From the NCBI RefSeq assembly GCF_036568765.1, contig NZ_DATCRY010000022.1, positions 1 to 30,202 of the forward strand: DNA of 30,202 bases. Reading direction: 5' to 3'. Numbering within the stretch: position 1 is the first letter of the stretch; every line of letters starts with the position of its first letter. The translations under genes and the position numbers were made by a program. The DNA comes from GSA-30 sp036568765 (lineage in GTDB: Bacteria; Pseudomonadota; Gammaproteobacteria; Xanthomonadales; Rhodanobacteraceae). Below, piece after piece: positions 8,450 to 16,842 of this stretch. Below the pieces are notes generated by a model. It was not told where the DNA came from. It did no database searches and saw only the letters and a list, made by a program, of their open reading frames with translations.

Positions 8450-11400
8450 CTATTCCTCTGGGTCTTCGTGTGGCTTGGAAGGGGGGGTGTCACCAGTGCG
8501 AGTTATTCGCGGTACTGTCAGTTCAGGGGTGTAGAGGCCACTGGCAACAATTCCTCGTATGGTTGCGGTGGCGGGATCGAACTCGCTGGGCGTACTTTCG
8601 AAATCGCCTACCCCCCAGTTGGTTCCCTGAAATGACATTCTTCGCCATTCGCGATGTCCCTTGAGCTCGACTTCCAGGCCGGGGGTGAATCCAAATTGCG
8701 TATAGATCAAGGTGCCCGGTGTCCTGCCGGGAGCGGTCTGCGCCGAGAGAATGGAAATTCCCTGCGTCGTGTATTGCAGTCGTGCCGGATCACTTTCCAT
8801 TCCATCCATTACCTGTCGCATCTCGGCAATTCCGCCTGTGACGTGAATTTCCGTATTGTCCACACGGAATTCGCCGCTTTGATCAACCAAGGTCGGCCCA
8901 CTCGATTGAAGTGAAGACCATTGACCGCTACCTAGCCTGATTTGAATATGCGCATACGGTGTGCCGGTTCCACGATAGCGGTAGCGCACCTGCGCACCTT
9001 GCATGAACATGTCGGCGGTGAGGATTCTGGGCGGCTGAAGGTCGATCGGATCGGAGTACGGACACTCGATATAAGGACTGTGGATGTTCCTGATGGATTG
9101 GTACGCGACCGCCATGGCATCGCTCGAGCCTATGTTGCTGGTGAAGCTGAAGCGCCCGGATGAGCCGATGACGCCGACGGTTCCAAAGTTACCGTGGCTG
9201 ATCTGCACCGATAGCTCGGCGCCTGGAGTGCCGAAACCCTCATATTCGAACGAGGTTCCATCTGCGGATCGGGTTGCTCTTGAGATAGATAAGGGATCTC
9301 TCAGCGTGTAATTGGCACTCACCCAGACTTGGGGCTCCTGGCCATCGAGTTGCATGAATCTCACCGTTGGTGTCAGATTGCCAACGGTTGTGTTGTTGAT
9401 AGTGAGCCATCCATTGGAATCGAGTTGACCGAGAAGATTTTCGTTGCGGTCGACTTGAATGAATGCGTTGGGGCGACCCTTCAAGTTGTAGATGAATAAG
9501 GCAGTGTCGTCCAGTGTATATGTTGCGGCGAGCGAGACGGATAATTCTGGCCTTATGTCGTATTCTTTGGATACGGGCAATGAAATAATGGCATTGATTC
9601 TTTGGCGGATGGTGGCAGTGTCGAGGTCCCGTTCTTGTGTCGGAACATTGCTCTCGGTGAGGTTGAATTTGCCAGAGGAATCGATGGATCCCACGTTTTT
9701 CCAGGCGCCCGTCGTCATCAGGACTTCGATGACAGCGCCACGTGTTCCCGTGCCTCTATAGAGGTACCACTGCTGATTTTCCGCGGGCGAAGGCTGACGT
9801 GCCGCCTCGCTTAAGTGGAGCGCGGTTTCAAACTCATAGAGTCGGGTGATGGGATCGCTGGCGACGCCATCAACGGCCTGGCGAACGCGTGCGTCGGCTC
9901 GAGTGGATGCGCCATAGGGGGATTCTTTGGCTTCAAAGCTTCCGTCTTCGTTGACCAGGGTCTGTTTTCCAGGCGCATCGGGTGTGATCCATTCATTGTT
10001 GCTATGGAGGACTTCGATGATGGCGAAAGGTGTGCCGAAACCCGTGTAGTGAAAGCGACGTGTGTTGGATTCGTTATGCACAAGCGCCGATTGCAAAGAA
10101 AACGCTTCTTCAACGGTATAAGGCATCGATACCGATGTTGAAATCACGGCATCGATACGCTGTCGAAGCGTCGCTGTTGAAAAGTCGCGGTCATTCCAAG
10201 GAATATTTGCCTCGGTTAGGGCGAACTCTCCGTTTGCATTGACGCGACCGAGTGTTTTCCATGTGCCCGCTGTGGTCAGCGCCTCAATATCTGCGCCGCG
10301 CGTGCCGGTACCGGCATAAGAGTACCTATGCCACTCATTGCTGTATGAGCGCCGCGCCGCTTCCGTAAGTCTGAGCTCGACCTCCAGCGTGTAGCGAATG
10401 CTGGCGACTGCGCTGGCAATGCCTTCCCGGCGCTGGCGTATCTCTGCGATCGCCGCTCCCGATCCGTAGGCGGTATTGAGCGCCTCGAAGGACCCATCCG
10501 ATTCAACAAGGGTTTGCGAAGTCGGCTCTCCTGGTGTTTTCCATAAGCCGTCTTTATGAAGCACTTGAATGACTGCACCCGGTGTACCGAATCCACGATA
10601 GTGGTAGCGCACACTGTCAGGGTTCTGGTTTCGATGTACCCATGCGGACGTGGCGATAAGTTCGCCGGTTAGCCTTGCATAGGGTGGCGTGAGAAGCAGA
10701 TAACCGCTATAGGCGGTTGGCATGATCTGATCGGGATGAGGCGTGATGTCCGCAGGCGCAAGCGGTTGGCGTGTCCAGTGAGGGTGTTCGCCTGTACTTT
10801 CATTCGGCGCGGCCCATTCGTAGCTGCCATGACGCGCGTCTGGCGGGTACGTGAGAAGTTGATTTCGTGCTGCCAGGGCCTCCGTCAGGAGCTCGACGCC
10901 GGTCAATGCAATACGTCTGTTTTGCCCGCTGACGGTCAGGGTCAGTTCGCGAAGGGGGGCAAGGTCGATACCGCCAAGGATGCTACGAGGCTCGGGCCCA
11001 GGCGTATAGTCGCTAAGAAGCGGCGTGACTTTTCCAGTGACATCGATATGCCTTACCGTAATGCGAATGTCGTCCGCCGCAAAGCGCGTATCCCACGCGA
11101 TATGTACGTTATGGAGTGTGCTGGCAATGAGCGGTGCGAGGGTTATGACGGCCGGTGCCGTGATGAGATCTCGGCTGACATAAGACGTATTCGGGTTACC
11201 GTCGATAAGGTTGCCAACCGGGTCGTCATCGGTGCCGGGGTACGTGCTGGTTACGGTGATCTCCGGGGGATCGTCCGTCGATACGGCCATGGTGGTCAGT
11301 AGCGGCGTGGCCAGGAATGCCGCCTGGATATGAAATAGCGCATAGGACACGGCATTGGTGTTGAGCGTCAGTTCGGCGGTAGGCAGTACTCCGGTGTGCG

Positions 11401-14400
11401 CTCGCGCGACCAAGTGCGGATTGACCAGCAGCGTGAGATGTCGCGCAGCGTCACCGGTGGTCGCTGCAAGACGAGTGATCGTGTCGGTGCTCGGCGGCTG
11501 GATATAGTCGACCGTAGGTATCTGTGGAAACGCGGCGGCGAACAGGCGTGCGTAGTTGACCGTCTGGTTGGTGGCCGAGGTACTCGTGAAGTAACCGACG
11601 AGCCCGTCGGAAAGCTCGTCGCCCACGCGGCCGAGCCATGCACGATAGGTATGCGGATCTCTGGTGAGATCCGGCTCCGGCGGCTCGAGCACGGTTTCCC
11701 AACTGGGGTTGCGGGGCGCTGGCTGTCGCAGCTTCAACGCCGCGGAAGCGGTGACAAGCGCGTAGGGTCTGCCAATCAAATTGACCGGGGCACTGTCGTC
11801 GGTTTCCGTACCGTCGACCATATGCTGTTCCGCTTGTTCGAAGAGCTCGGTCAGGCGCGTCAGGCGTGTCGCGGAACTGCCGATCAGTGCATTGAGAAAA
11901 TTCCGCAGATCGGGAAAGCGGGTCGCGAAGTCGGCGTCGGTGTATCGATAAGGTGTATGTGGGAGCGGGATAAGGGCGATCAGGTTTTCAAAGGTGGCGC
12001 GGAGCGCGCCCAGCGGCTGTCCGGTCGCTGTATAGACCGCGATGGAACGGTCGAGTCGATTGACCAGCAACCAGCCGATAATGCCGTCAAGAGATCTGGT
12101 CGTGTTTCGCGTAGAAAATTCCACGCGTGCGTCGCAGAGGATACGCGGCGATAGCTGGATGAATCGATGAAGATCGGTGGCATCCGGATAGAGAGGCCGG
12201 TTGGGGACAACATCCGGAGCGCGTTCGGGGAAGAAATGCAACGGGCCACGCTGGAGGGGGCTGACGATGACAGCCGAACGACCGAACCGGTCGACGATGC
12301 GCAAGCTGACGAATGTGATCTGCCCGGCGCGAACCACGCGAAACCGGCTCTGCGCGGTCGTGCGTATCGGATCCGGTGAAAAGTCGGTATCGATGAGGGT
12401 ATCGGGCATCGCAGCGCCCGAACGCTGAAGCAGCCAATCGTTGAATCCACTCAGGCGCTGGGAAAGGAAATCGGTTTCCCTCAGGGCAATGTCTACGTTA
12501 TCGAGACCGCGGTCGCCTTCGAGGCCGTAGGTGCTCCGGTAACGGCGAAGCTGGGCTCGGGCGACCAGGCTGAAGGTCGGATTGATATAACCCCGTCCCC
12601 GGAAGGTGTGTTGATCGAGCCCGCCTTCGCCGTCGCCGGGTTCCGCGCCCGTACCGTTCCACTGCAGTCGCATGGTGCGATTGGCGATCTGGTGGCTCCA
12701 ATGCAGTGTCGTACCGCTCTGATAGGGTGTTGCAAAATAATGAAGTCGCCATGAAACGAACATGGGTGTCCATGGCTGTTGCCATGCACCGAAATACTCG
12801 GGTAGAGGGCCACGTGCCCAATCGGAAGGAATCGCGCCTTGGGCAATGGTTTCAATCGCACCAGGGGTATTGGAAACCCGGTGCATTAAATCGAATTCCT
12901 TGATCAGTTCGATGACCGGTGCGGAAAATTTCAAACCGGAAACGTTGGGGCGAGGGTAACCCTCGCGCGTGGCGATCCACGTCGAGCCCACTCGAAGTCC
13001 CGTGACGAGTGCGTCGTGGCTGCGCAACGGAAGCGATAGGTTCTCGTCTCGCGGCCCTTCGGCAGGGTCGTAGCCCGAGCCACCAATCGCGATAACCGGA
13101 TCATCGGCGGCGTAGTATTCGTCGTCTGGCTGGCGATGCAGAAGGTATCGATCCGTGTCCAATCCTTGTTTTATGGCATATTCCCGCGCCAACGCTTCGA
13201 GGTCCTCGCCTTCGCCCGTAGGCACCAGGTCCTTCAATCGTTGCTCTTCGATCTCGGCAGCGCGCAGCTGATTGGCGGCGCTACCGGAACGGTTGACATC
13301 GAGCTGTTCATTCAGCCGGGGATCGAAGGCCGTCCCATATCCGTCGGGTCGACGATCGACGGGCAACGCACGCAGATACTTGAAGGTATCCACGCGCTCG
13401 CGGAGCAGTTGGGTGCGATGGCGCTGCGCGTCGTAGGCAGCCTGATCCTGGTTGAGCGTGGTCAGCCAGACAGGATTGACCGGCGGTGGCGTATCCTCGT
13501 CATTGTCATCGGTGCGTACATCGATGAACCATCGGTATCCACCATGGGATGGTAGAAATCCGGTGTTGAAGCTCGTGCGAGCGCTGTCGGAGCCACTACC
13601 GGGGGTGTCGGAGTTTTCCAGCATGCCGAGGAAGAGATCGGCCAGATCGGCATCCACGCCTTGCTGCAGGATATCGTCCGTGTTGTTGCCGACATAGACT
13701 GTTATCTGCTCCCGGTTTGGACGGCGAGAGGGCGGTGCCCTTCCGGCATACTCCCACACCACACCCAATGCCCTGCCGGAGTAAAGCGTATCGGCGCTCG
13801 TTCCCTGGTCGGGGCGTTCGGTATGCCAGCCCAGGGCAGCGAAGATATCGGCGATGGCCGGGTTCGCAGGGAGGTCGGGCGGCAGCAGGCCGGGTATGGT
13901 CTTTGCCTGATTGACGATGTCGATGGCTGCATCGTGGTACCAGCCCACGACCAGGTAGCTCAGACGATGATTCTCGACGATGCCGTTGGAATTGGTAGGT
14001 AACCCGGCGAGCGTGTCATGGAAAGACAGCACATTGCGATGGTAAGGCTCGAAAGCAGCAAATGAAGGCAGGCCGGGGCCCATCGCGGTGAGAAAGGGAG
14101 GCTTGCCGTGTGTGGGCTCCGTCCATGGATTCGTGGTGATGTCCTGGCTACGTCCGACCAGATCGAACTGCGGTGTAGACACACGGGAAGGCGGCGTAAT
14201 AAACGGGCTGGTTCCGGGCTTGGCAGGATCGTCGCTTTGCAGATGGTCGCTATGAACCACCCAGGCACGCATGGCGGTCGCATTCGGATCGGCGATGCCG
14301 GGACGAGACGCATAGCGGACCACCAGCCAGCGATTGGGAATCAACGGAAACTGGCTGTCCTCGCCGGCAGAAAACGATCCCTGCGTCAGGGCTTCGGGCA

Positions 14401-14599
14401 GCTCCCATTGGACGTGCACACCTTCGAAGTAGTTGAAAGGTGCGAGATCTTCCATGGATTGCTCGGGAACCGGTTCGCCATCGTGCATGCGCTGGAGCAT
14501 GGGATTGAATGTCGGCACCCAACGGTTGAAGACTTCAGCGCTTCGCACGACGCGATTGACGACCAGGGCGCGAAGCCGTACGGGAATGATATAAGCCAT
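8450..14599 (-). CDS. Giant modular beta-rich protein with discoidin-like domain and eight C-terminal repeats
   Basis: A 2049-aa protein. The ATG at 14597-14599 shares a base with the upstream stop (TGATG) and has a GAGGACGGAAG purine stretch before it. Residues 1 to about 900 are unassigned. Around 940 (GRPYALVTASAALKL) and 1055 (LLVNPHLVARAHTGVLP) are segments I associate with large uncharacterised proteins of other bacteria. Residues about 1110-1235 (NLIDGNPNTSYV at 1130, then HNVHIAWDTRF) resemble an F5/8 type C (discoidin, CBM32-like) domain, usually a glycan binder. From about 1330 to the end, eight modules of about 90 aa each begin with a Y-x-Y-x-G-x-G-T-P/R-G-A-type strand pair. There is no signal peptide, transmembrane segment or LPXTG-type anchor, and only two cysteines were found. 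A structural or adhesive role outside the cell is plausible; no enzymatic motif was seen. Confidence 0.8.
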   Translation of the reverse strand: MAYIIPVRLRALVVNRVVRSAEVFNRWVPTFNPMLQRMHDGEPVPEQSMEDLAPFNYFEGVHVQWELPEALTQGSFSAGEDSQFPLIPNRWLVVRYASRPGIADPNATAMRAWVVHSDHLQSDDPAKPGTSPFITPPSRVSTPQFDLVGRSQDITTNPWTEPTHGKPPFLTAMGPGLPSFAAFEPYHRNVLSFHDTLAGLPTNSNGIVENHRLSYLVVGWYHDAAIDIVNQAKTIPGLLPPDLPANPAIADIFAALGWHTERPDQGTSADTLYSGRALGVVWEYAGRAPPSRRPNREQITVYVGNNTDDILQQGVDADLADLFLGMLENSDTPGSGSDSARTSFNTGFLPSHGGYRWFIDVRTDDNDEDTPPPVNPVWLTTLNQDQAAYDAQRHRTQLLRERVDTFKYLRALPVDRRPDGYGTAFDPRLNEQLDVNRSGSAANQLRAAEIEEQRLKDLVPTGEGEDLEALAREYAIKQGLDTDRYLLHRQPDDEYYAADDPVIAIGGSGYDPAEGPRDENLSLPLRSHDALVTGLRVGSTWIATREGYPRPNVSGLKFSAPVIELIKEFDLMHRVSNTPGAIETIAQGAIPSDWARGPLPEYFGAWQQPWTPMFVSWRLHYFATPYQSGTTLHWSHQIANRTMRLQWNGTGAEPGDGEGGLDQHTFRGRGYINPTFSLVARAQLRRYRSTYGLEGDRGLDNVDIALRETDFLSQRLSGFNDWLLQRSGAAMPDTLIDTDFSPDPIRTTAQSRFRVVRAGQITFVSLRIVDRFGRSAVIVSPLQRGPLHFFPERAPDVVPNRPLYPDATDLHRFIQLSPRILCDARVEFSTRNTTRSLDGIIGWLLVNRLDRSIAVYTATGQPLGALRATFENLIALIPLPHTPYRYTDADFATRFPDLRNFLNALIGSSATRLTRLTELFEQAEQHMVDGTETDDSAPVNLIGRPYALVTASAALKLRQPAPRNPSWETVLEPPEPDLTRDPHTYRAWLGRVGDELSDGLVGYFTSTSATNQTVNYARLFAAAFPQIPTVDYIQPPSTDTITRLAATTGDAARHLTLLVNPHLVARAHTGVLPTAELTLNTNAVSYALFHIQAAFLATPLLTTMAVSTDDPPEITVTSTYPGTDDDPVGNLIDGNPNTSYVSRDLITAPAVITLAPLIASTLHNVHIAWDTRFAADDIRITVRHIDVTGKVTPLLSDYTPGPEPRSILGGIDLAPLRELTLTVSGQNRRIALTGVELLTEALAARNQLLTYPPDARHGSYEWAAPNESTGEHPHWTRQPLAPADITPHPDQIMPTAYSGYLLLTPPYARLTGELIATSAWVHRNQNPDSVRYHYRGFGTPGAVIQVLHKDGLWKTPGEPTSQTLVESDGSFEALNTAYGSGAAIAEIRQRREGIASAVASIRYTLEVELRLTEAARRSYSNEWHRYSYAGTGTRGADIEALTTAGTWKTLGRVNANGEFALTEANIPWNDRDFSTATLRQRIDAVISTSVSMPYTVEEAFSLQSALVHNESNTRRFHYTGFGTPFAIIEVLHSNNEWITPDAPGKQTLVNEDGSFEAKESPYGASTRADARVRQAVDGVASDPITRLYEFETALHLSEAARQPSPAENQQWYLYRGTGTRGAVIEVLMTTGAWKNVGSIDSSGKFNLTESNVPTQERDLDTATIRQRINAIISLPVSKEYDIRPELSVSLAATYTLDDTALFIYNLKGRPNAFIQVDRNENLLGQLDSNGWLTINNTTVGNLTPTVRFMQLDGQEPQVWVSANYTLRDPLSISRATRSADGTSFEYEGFGTPGAELSVQISHGNFGTVGVIGSSGRFSFTSNIGSSDAMAVAYQSIRNIHSPYIECPYSDPIDLQPPRILTADMFMQGAQVRYRYRGTGTPYAHIQIRLGSGQWSSLQSSGPTLVDQSGEFRVDNTEIHVTGGIAEMRQVMDGMESDPARLQYTTQGISILSAQTAPGRTPGTLIYTQFGFTPGLEVELKGHREWRRMSFQGTNWGVGDFESTPSEFDPATATIRGIVASGLYTPELTVPRITRTGDTPPSKPHEDPEE
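8665..10610 (-). repeat. Eight tandem ~90-residue beta modules encoded in the giant protein
   Basis: Module-start motifs lie near 10590, 10310, 10035, 9745, 9470, 9225, 8965 and 8690, about 250-280 bases apart. Examples: YHYRGFGTPGAVIQVL, YSYAGTGTRGADIEAL, FHYTGFGTPFAIIEVL, YLYRGTGTRGAVIEVL. Modules 1 and 3 share a long insert ending in DGSFEA, modules 2 and 4 share TATLRQRIDAVIS / TATIRQRINAIIS, so a two-module unit of about 560 bases was duplicated. Later modules have diverged. Confidence 0.8.
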
Positions 14600-16827
14600 C
14601 ACTTCCGTCCTCGCGTTGTAGTGGAGACCGTAATGCGTTGGCGAATCGAGGAAACGATGAGCTGCAGGGCGAGATCCTTGGAATGGCCTTGTGACTGCGT
14701 CGCGTCAGCAAGCGCTTTGGCGATGCCGTCGCTGCCGCCGACTTTCAGGACATCGGCCTTTTTCCCTAGAGAGACAGCGCGAAGGTAACGTTCGAAGATC
14801 GTTCCTGTCGGAGGAAATCTAGCGCCGGGCCCGACGCCGGTCTGGGCGTTGCGAAGCGTGATAAATCCCTGCAATGGGGTGCCGTGATGGATGCCTTCGC
14901 TGTTTTCGACGATGTCGACGTTGACAGGTGCGCGCGCGAAGAGCACCAGCAAGATATTTGGTGCGAGCAATGCGCGCCGCAGCTCCGGTATGGTGCCCTG
15001 TGCGTCGGTAGCGACAATGACGGCGTTCGGCCAAACGGGTACGAGCTCGCTGTGCATCAGCATGCCAGCTTGCGGCCGCGGCTCCATCGATGCAGCCAGT
15101 GCGGCGTCGAGTGCCGGCTGCACGAGGGCATCGGTTTCGGTGGCCGCAGCGGTATCCTTGGCGCCAGCCAGGAAGCGGCTCATCCAGGCGGGGTCGATCA
15201 GGAAAAAGCGCAGGCTCTCTTCCGGCAGGGCATCGGGGTCGGGAACGAGCATGTTGAAAGCGACCCCGTACAGATGGCTGAGCCGGTCCAGCCAGGCTGC
15301 AATCTCCTCGGCAAAGGGTTCGGCCGCGCGTAGCAGTTGTGCCTGGGCTTGAGGGCTCCCAAGCGTCTGAGCAGGCGAAGCGGCATGCTCGGCTGGCGCT
15401 GGAACGGGAGTGGGATCGGAAGATGGTTCTGCGATGTCGAGCCCCGACGGGGGTAGGAGTGCACGAATGCGCTCCTCCTCCACCTTGCGGCCGATCCGCT
15501 CCAAGGCGGCGACGGGAGAAAAGGAAAGGCCGGACCACGCCTGGTTATTTTCCGCCGCGGTAAGAAGATAGGCTGCGGTATTGCGAAGTCGCCGCCGTGT
15601 GCGCGTCAGGGCCTGACGTGTATCCGGGGCCATCAAGGTCATGGTGCGGCCAAGCATCCAGGCAGATGCATAACTGATATCGAACATTCCATAGTCGGTA
15701 TCGTTGAAAATGAGCGCGTGATCGCTGGAGGAGTGCGTTGTTCCCTCAAGGGCGTCAGGCAGTGGGCGCGCCGTGTAGGGAATAAAGGGGCCGCGATACC
15801 AGGCGAACGTTTGCTCGCCGGAAAGTGTGACAAAGGGAACCGATACGTAGCCACGTTCCAGCCGCGCATTGGCGTGAATGACATGGTTGCCGCTGCCAGG
15901 GGCGAGCTTCGGAGAGCGCAGCGCCAGACCGTCGCCGCCGGGCGCAACAAGATTCTGCAGGATGGCTGCGGGGTCGAGGCTGGAGGTTTGGCAGGTGAAT
16001 GCCCAATGAGCCAGGCTGCATAAGCGGAGCGTCCCACTGACCGGAAAGCCGCTCGCGATCAGGGCACTAAACCCCTCGAAAGACACCAGGTGCGCAACAT
16101 AGGGCCCGGTGGTCCTGGGAAAGCGGTTTGCCACGATGACGGTGAAATCCCCTTCGGAGAACACGTCGCCCGATTGGGTGCGTTGATCGGGATGCCGTAC
16201 ATGACGGATATGTGCCAGAAGCGGGAGATCGTCGAGCGTAGGAGCGATAGCGCGCATGACCTCGGCAGGAACATCGATAGTGTGGCATGAGCCGTCGTAT
16301 TCGCTATCGTCGCTGATCGTCAGTGTGGGAACGAGTACACCGGGTTCGGGGGCGCGCAGAAAGTCGCCGACGGTACGCTCGGAAACCAGGCCCAGTGCTT
16401 CCGGATCGTCGATGATTTCCCCCAACGTGAAGACAAGTACGGCCATCCAAGGTATGGGCGGGGCTTCGACGGTTGCTTCGCTGCCGTCGATATGCCGCTC
16501 CCAGGCAAGCATGGGACGGGCTACGGTGATATGCGGAAGCGCCGTGCTTACGTCTGACTGGCTACCGGGTGCCGGATAGGTCGCATGAATCGTGGAGCTA
16601 TCCAGAAAGAAACGCGGTGCGCGAATGCGGTAGTGCTGCGGAGGCTGCTCGAATGTTCTATTTCCGTCGACATTCAGCGTCTGCACCGCTCGAAAGGTAT
16701 AGTCGCCCGGCGCCATGCCTGGTATTTCGTAATCCACGAGTTGCACGTGAAGAATCGCATCGTCTGCAAATGCAATCGACGCCGTGATGTCTTTTTGGGT
16801 AACGCCTTTCATCGTGCGGCATCCCAA
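14599..16827 (-). CDS. Hypothetical protein of the DUF6603 operon (742 aa)
   Basis: Function unknown. The N-terminal third is beta-rich (TFRAVQTLNVDGNRTF, YRIRAPRFFLDSST), the middle holds a proline/alanine-rich linker (about 475-500), and the C-terminal part is alpha/beta with the segment LPEESLRFFLIDPAW (534-548), a pattern I have met in uncharacterised proteins but cannot tie to a named family. No signal peptide and no catalytic motif are evident. The start at 16827 leaves a 15-base gap after the DUF6603 gene; a second ATG at 16812 is possible and neither has a strong Shine-Dalgarno. Its stop overlaps the start of the 2049-aa gene by one base (TGATG), so both are almost certainly co-translated. 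Four cysteines, against none to two in its operon partners. Confidence 0.8.
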   Translation of the reverse strand: MGCRTMKGVTQKDITASIAFADDAILHVQLVDYEIPGMAPGDYTFRAVQTLNVDGNRTFEQPPQHYRIRAPRFFLDSSTIHATYPAPGSQSDVSTALPHITVARPMLAWERHIDGSEATVEAPPIPWMAVLVFTLGEIIDDPEALGLVSERTVGDFLRAPEPGVLVPTLTISDDSEYDGSCHTIDVPAEVMRAIAPTLDDLPLLAHIRHVRHPDQRTQSGDVFSEGDFTVIVANRFPRTTGPYVAHLVSFEGFSALIASGFPVSGTLRLCSLAHWAFTCQTSSLDPAAILQNLVAPGGDGLALRSPKLAPGSGNHVIHANARLERGYVSVPFVTLSGEQTFAWYRGPFIPYTARPLPDALEGTTHSSSDHALIFNDTDYGMFDISYASAWMLGRTMTLMAPDTRQALTRTRRRLRNTAAYLLTAAENNQAWSGLSFSPVAALERIGRKVEEERIRALLPPSGLDIAEPSSDPTPVPAPAEHAASPAQTLGSPQAQAQLLRAAEPFAEEIAAWLDRLSHLYGVAFNMLVPDPDALPEESLRFFLIDPAWMSRFLAGAKDTAAATETDALVQPALDAALAASMEPRPQAGMLMHSELVPVWPNAVIVATDAQGTIPELRRALLAPNILLVLFARAPVNVDIVENSEGIHHGTPLQGFITLRNAQTGVGPGARFPPTGTIFERYLRAVSLGKKADVLKVGGSDGIAKALADATQSQGHSKDLALQLIVSSIRQRITVSTTTRGRK

Positions 16828-16842
16828 GTAAGCTTTGACAGT

